This document shows positions 59,907 to 64,000 of a DNA stretch of 64,000 bases, in pieces (position 1 is the first letter of the stretch; each line of letters opens with the position of its first letter). A model generated the notes under the pieces. It was given only the letters and a program-made list of their open reading frames with translations, was not told where the DNA came from and did not search any database. The translations under genes were made by a program, and so were the position numbers. The DNA comes from Sipunculus nudus (lineage: Eukaryota; Annelida; Sipuncula; Golfingiida; Sipunculidae), in contig CM049321.1 of assembly GCA_026874595.1 (NCBI GenBank), positions 6,380,979 to 6,444,978 on the forward strand, given 5' to 3'.

Positions 59907-62900
59907 TTAGCTCAGCTGACTACAAGTCATCTGAGCTATAGTCGTGGTCCATTTTCCGTCGTCCGTCCGTCCGTCTGTCCGGATGTCCGTCCGTAAGACT
60001 GGCACGTTTTGACACCGTTGGACCTACGAATCTGAAATTCGGCACACAGTTTGATGTCCCCAAAATCTCCTTCCATGCAGAAAATAGGATCAATAGGACT
60101 TCGTTCCTTCGAGATATTAAGGAAAAAACCTCAATTTTTTTATTAGAAATCTATTTTTACACTTCAGGACTGCCTAATATCAAAACCACTCATCTGGGTT
60201 TCTTCATATTTACCATAAATATTCCTCTATATAATTCCTATGTACATGCCAAAAATTAAGTCAGTATTATTTAATTTTAAAAAAGTTATGGGCCCAAACA
60301 TAATGGACTTTGTAAACAAATCAGGAAGATATTTGGTCACTAAGACCAAAATTGTTAAAGGTAGGGACTTTTATTCAGTAATACAACTTTAATCAATCAA
60401 AATTTAATTGTATACCAAAAATTAGATCAAAATCTGTTAATTTTTTTTAAATATTGGCAAAAAAATATAAAATTGGTACCTTAAATTTTGCCCAACTTTG
60501 GCCGCGGCACGTTTTTTTCCTGTAAATACTGTGGATTTAATTTTCACAGCATGTACACATAAGGGGTTAATCTGTTAAAATCTGAAATTTGAAAATAAAA
60601 GCTGCAAAATTAGGCTAGTTATTGAATATTTTTGGAGGCTCTTGTTGTATTCCCTTATATTGTCAACCAGTCCACTTTGATGACTGTAGGTCATTCAGTG
60701 CACATCTCTATGCTCCCCAGGCTGTTGGTATAATTTTAGATGTCCCCAAAATCTCCTGCCATACCGAAAATTGGGTCATTAGGACTTCGTTCCTTCGAGA
60801 TATTAAGGAAAAACCTCCGTTTTCCATAAAAAAAAACCATTGTTACACTTCAAGGCTGCCTAATATCAAAACCGCTGATCTGTTTTTGATCATATTTAGT
60901 ATTCACATTCTTTCAAATATTTTCTATGAACATACCAAAAATTAGGTCAATATTGGGTATTATTTTGAAGTTATGGGCCAAAATATTGTGCGATTTTTGA
61001 AAAATCAGGAAATATATTTACTCACCTAACATGAGAATTGCTGAACCTAGAGACTTTTTTCAGGAATATAACTTTATTTAATCAAGATTCAATTGTTTAC
61101 CCAAAATTGGATCTGAATTTTGCAATTTTTTCAAGTTATTAGCGTAAAATAAAAAATCAATACCTTAAAATTTGTCCAACTGTGGCACTGTTGATTTAAT
61201 TTTCTCAGCATATATACATAATGATTTAATCTTTTAAAATCTGAAATTTCAAATCAAATTTATTCACGTTTTCATACACCATGTCAAGTGTTGTTTACAT
61301 CTAGCCCACCTAGTAGTACAGCCTTCACTTGCATTATGTAACCCACCCCAGGCAGCTTGCCTTGGCTCAGCTTGGCCACTACCAGCAGGCTACCCCTCTC
61401 CCCTGCACTCCCCCCCCCCCCGATGGTGCATAAACTAGATGAATGTTATTATTTTCTGTATTTGATTCATTCTTATTCTAGGCTATGCTATATTTTAGAT
61501 TTTGTATTTTACCACCAAGGTTACAATGATTAAAGTGTACATTTAATTGTGTCCACAAAGTGGTGTATTTCTATGAAAGTGTGGATGTTCATTAGATAAG
61601 TAATTCCTTACTTCAGAAGAGTAAAAACTTCACCAGGTGTGAAATTGACTATTAATTCCAGTAATAAATTAAAACTGGGATAGTAATTAGCACAATGATA
61701 TTGTTTGTCCCTCATTCAACCAACAGTGTGTATACTTTATTTGAAAAGATGTTTTATTTTATCAAATTTACTGAATCTTTTATTTTATTTTGGTGAATAA
61801 AATTAAGCATGTACTGAAAACTGCAATGTACAAAACTTTTTAATAGTGATTCAAGGAATATTCTTGTAGATGCCATGTAATAGATGGCATTATTTTCTTT
61901 TAAATTCAGTTAAAACATTTATGATTTAAAAATAATAAAATATATTTGTATTCATAATATGACCCAATATGAGCTACACTCTGGATATATGATGATTGCA
62001 ACTTTTGCAAAAATTCTAATATTTTAACTTATAGTTTCAGTTTTTTACTCTGTATATATAATGATTGCAACTTTTGCAACAATTCTAATATTTTTAATGA
62101 AAAAAATGATTCAAATAAAAACTTCTTAATGGAAAAACTGGATATGCTTTAAAAAAATTGGCTTATATATAAACTTAAATGCATTATTCCCAAGAAAGTG
62201 AAATAAAGGCATTAGTCCATTCTGTCCACTTGCCTGTCCATCTGTAAATTTTCATATGCATCACAGTATCTCAAAACGTTTACTGTTTTTCTTCATGACA
62301 GTCTTGTCAGAGTATTAGTTTGCAATCTTATATTTAGAACTTTACTATAACCAAGTAGGAGGGCCCCTTTCTTCTTAGCTTTTCATATTCTTATATAAAT
62401 GAAAAACATAACAATAGATTATTTCTACATCCACCTTCGTGCTGCCCTCACTTTTCCCTTCTCCGAACCCCATCCCAAAGTCAGCCTCAGTAAGCAAGAA
62501 CAAGATGAATCAGATATATTCATACTTTAATATTTTGTATAACTATTCGTCCATAGGATCCTATGTACATGCAAGAAATTATGTCAATATTGTGTAATAT
62601 GTAGACATAGTTGGCATCACAATAATGTAACTTGTCAAGACTAAAGACATATTGTGTCATACAGTCACAAATTCATAAATCACTTCATCAGCATAGTTAA
62701 TCAAAACATCATATCTGTCAAATTGAAAGCTTGAAGACTACCATACACTTTAGATCCTTCAACAAATTGCCTTATCATCATTCTACTACTGCTTATTACT
62801 GCTGTCATTGCATTCATATTTGCGCAAATATATTACAATTTTCAACCCCTCCTAAATAAATAAAAAATAAGCCACTTTATTTTACTCTATTAATCCATCA

Positions 62901-63067
62901 GTCAGGTATTTACATTTATCATTTACTCACATATTACATTACATTCCTTCTTAATACCCCAACATGTCCATGAAATTCATAAGCTTTATCGACTTAGTAT
63001 CACAGTGGAGAAACATTTATAGTCCAATCACGTTCAGCTGAGCGCCGTGACCCATGGGTCCCTTGTT
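59907..63067 (+). mobile_element. Helentron-like element, about 3.2 kb, non-coding
   Basis: The left end TAGCTCAGCTGACTACAAGT then CATCTGAGCTA is a hairpin followed by GTCCGTCCGTC. The right end has GACCCATGGGTC then CCTTGTT. Both ends match the 0.6-kb copy at 33,946-34,569. No Rep/helicase frame is visible, so it is non-autonomous. Two internal direct repeats occur: a 686-bp offset duplication (60,053 and 60,739) and a 60-bp duplication (ATGATTGCAACTTTTGCAA near 61,990 and 62,059). Confidence 0.6.
60053..61260 (+). repeat. Two-copy internal direct repeat, offset 686 bp
   Basis: GATGTCCCCAAAATCTCC and ACTTCGTTCCTTCGAGATAT recur at exactly 686 bases, followed by similar but diverged sequence to the TCTTTTAAAATCTGAAATTT motif. 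Confidence 0.75.
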
Positions 63068-63106
63068 TTACAGTTTAAATCAAATTGTTAATGCTGATCT
63101 TGAGAT

Positions 63107-63110
<4 letters not shown>

Positions 63111-63164
<54 letters not shown>
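63111..63164. repeat. TA microsatellite
   Basis: About 26 TA units. Confidence 0.95.
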
Positions 63165-63168
<4 letters not shown>

Positions 63169-64000
63169 ACGTTTTTATAAACCAGAAAACAGGGGCTTAT
63201 AATCTAAACTATTGTATTCTTAAAATGTAACGCACAAGGAAAGTATAACATGTCATTCATCCATGGAAGAACAGGATCACGGGAGCAACAGAAGGCAAGT
63301 CCTACTCACCGTACAGACCAGCGCAGTATGAAGGGCATGTAACAGACACGTAACTGTTTTGCATTACTTATGGGATGGAAAAGATGCATAAGATAGAGAC
63401 ATACAGCTGTCCAGGTCGTTAGGTAACATCCTCACAAGCAACACAGGTACAAAGTTTATTAGAACAGGAACAAATAAAATATCAATATCAGACAGTGGGG
63501 GTTGAACACGGCAGCTCAAGCAAACAACGTTGCGCAAGATACGACTCTATATATTTCCGGTAGTATTGTTTGAGAAAGTGCTTGAATATGACATAACTCA
63601 AACATGAATCCGTATGCTTATTAGGGAGTATGGACAGACGTTTGGGATGAATTATTCATGTAATTTCGATGAAAAGATATGTAACTGCCCTTGTATAAAA
63701 CCTCTTTTTTCAAGAAGTCTGCTCAACATATTGTACCATATGGTACTAATTTATTATCGCATTTGCTTTATATGAATGTATAACAAAGACGGGAGGCATT
63801 TTTTGTCACACGTTTGCATAATATTTGGTCGGCAGGATGGTTCTATTGTATTTGAATCCTGCTCCTTTCGCCCAGCAAAGGAAGATGTGTCTTCATCCGT
63901 GTTTGTATCTGTTGTCTCTTTTTTAGAAGATTTACACAAAATGACCTATACTATGCGGAATGCGTAGGAATACACCATTATCCGTGGATGAGGATCCGGA
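63165..64000. other. Right edge, nothing recognised
   Basis: Two overlapping 61-63 codon frames on opposite strands have no supporting features. Confidence 0.5.

Noticed and set aside
1-64000. CRISPR arrays, bacterial operons, ribosomal RNA genes, centromere or telomere repeats
   Set aside because: None is visible; repeat spacing, introns and AT microsatellites mark this as ordinary animal nuclear DNA.

Overview
The window is eukaryotic nuclear DNA from an invertebrate animal. It is AT-rich, genes are split into small exons by long introns, and microsatellites (mostly TA) and transposable elements fill most of the space. A mollusc or another lophotrochozoan is my best guess. It rests on the repeat style (Helentron-like ends of a kind I associate with molluscs, tRNA-derived SINEs, a Gmr1-ordered gypsy element) and is not proven by any single gene. 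Exon structures below were assembled by hand from splice signals and codon phase.

Left part (1-13.4 kb, minus strand): a secreted protein with a von Willebrand factor type D (VWD) domain. It has a TATA promoter near 13.36 kb, a non-coding first exon, a signal-peptide exon at 11.7 kb, a 27-nt microexon at 5.55 kb and VWD exons at 5.1, 2.3 and 1.5 kb. A 23-nt microexon lies at 0.79 kb and the gene probably runs off the left edge. Its introns hold a hAT-type element with a perfect 8-bp target duplication (8218-10193) and a 147-bp near-perfect hairpin.

13.5-26.8 kb: mostly repeats. There is a G/T-rich minisatellite beside the VWD promoter, two isolated exon candidates, a decayed minus-strand Ty3/gypsy element (about 18.7-24.0 kb; PR-INT-RT-RH order with large internal deletions) and a possible 43-residue secreted peptide.

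26,890-36,986: a roughly 10.1-kb EnSpm/CACTA-type (CMC) DNA transposon on the plus strand, with CACTC termini, 30-bp-plus inverted repeats and subterminal palindromic repeats. Its zinc-finger/DDE transposase gene is broken by several one-base frameshifts and one stop. Its second gene is a five-exon SAM-domain protein whose 453-codon frame is fully intact across four predicted introns. A Helentron-like element is nested in one of those introns.

Right part (43.5-56.9 kb, minus strand): a secreted chymotrypsin-fold protein that lacks the catalytic histidine and serine (a serine-protease homologue). A recent 3.28-kb tandem duplication has copied its exons 3 and 4. Exon phases mean the two pairs cannot be spliced in series without a stop, so they behave as alternative cassettes, or else the duplication is an unpurged haplotype in the assembly.

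57-64 kb: no gene recognised. It holds tRNA-derived SINEs, a second Helentron-like element of about 3.2 kb and simple repeats.
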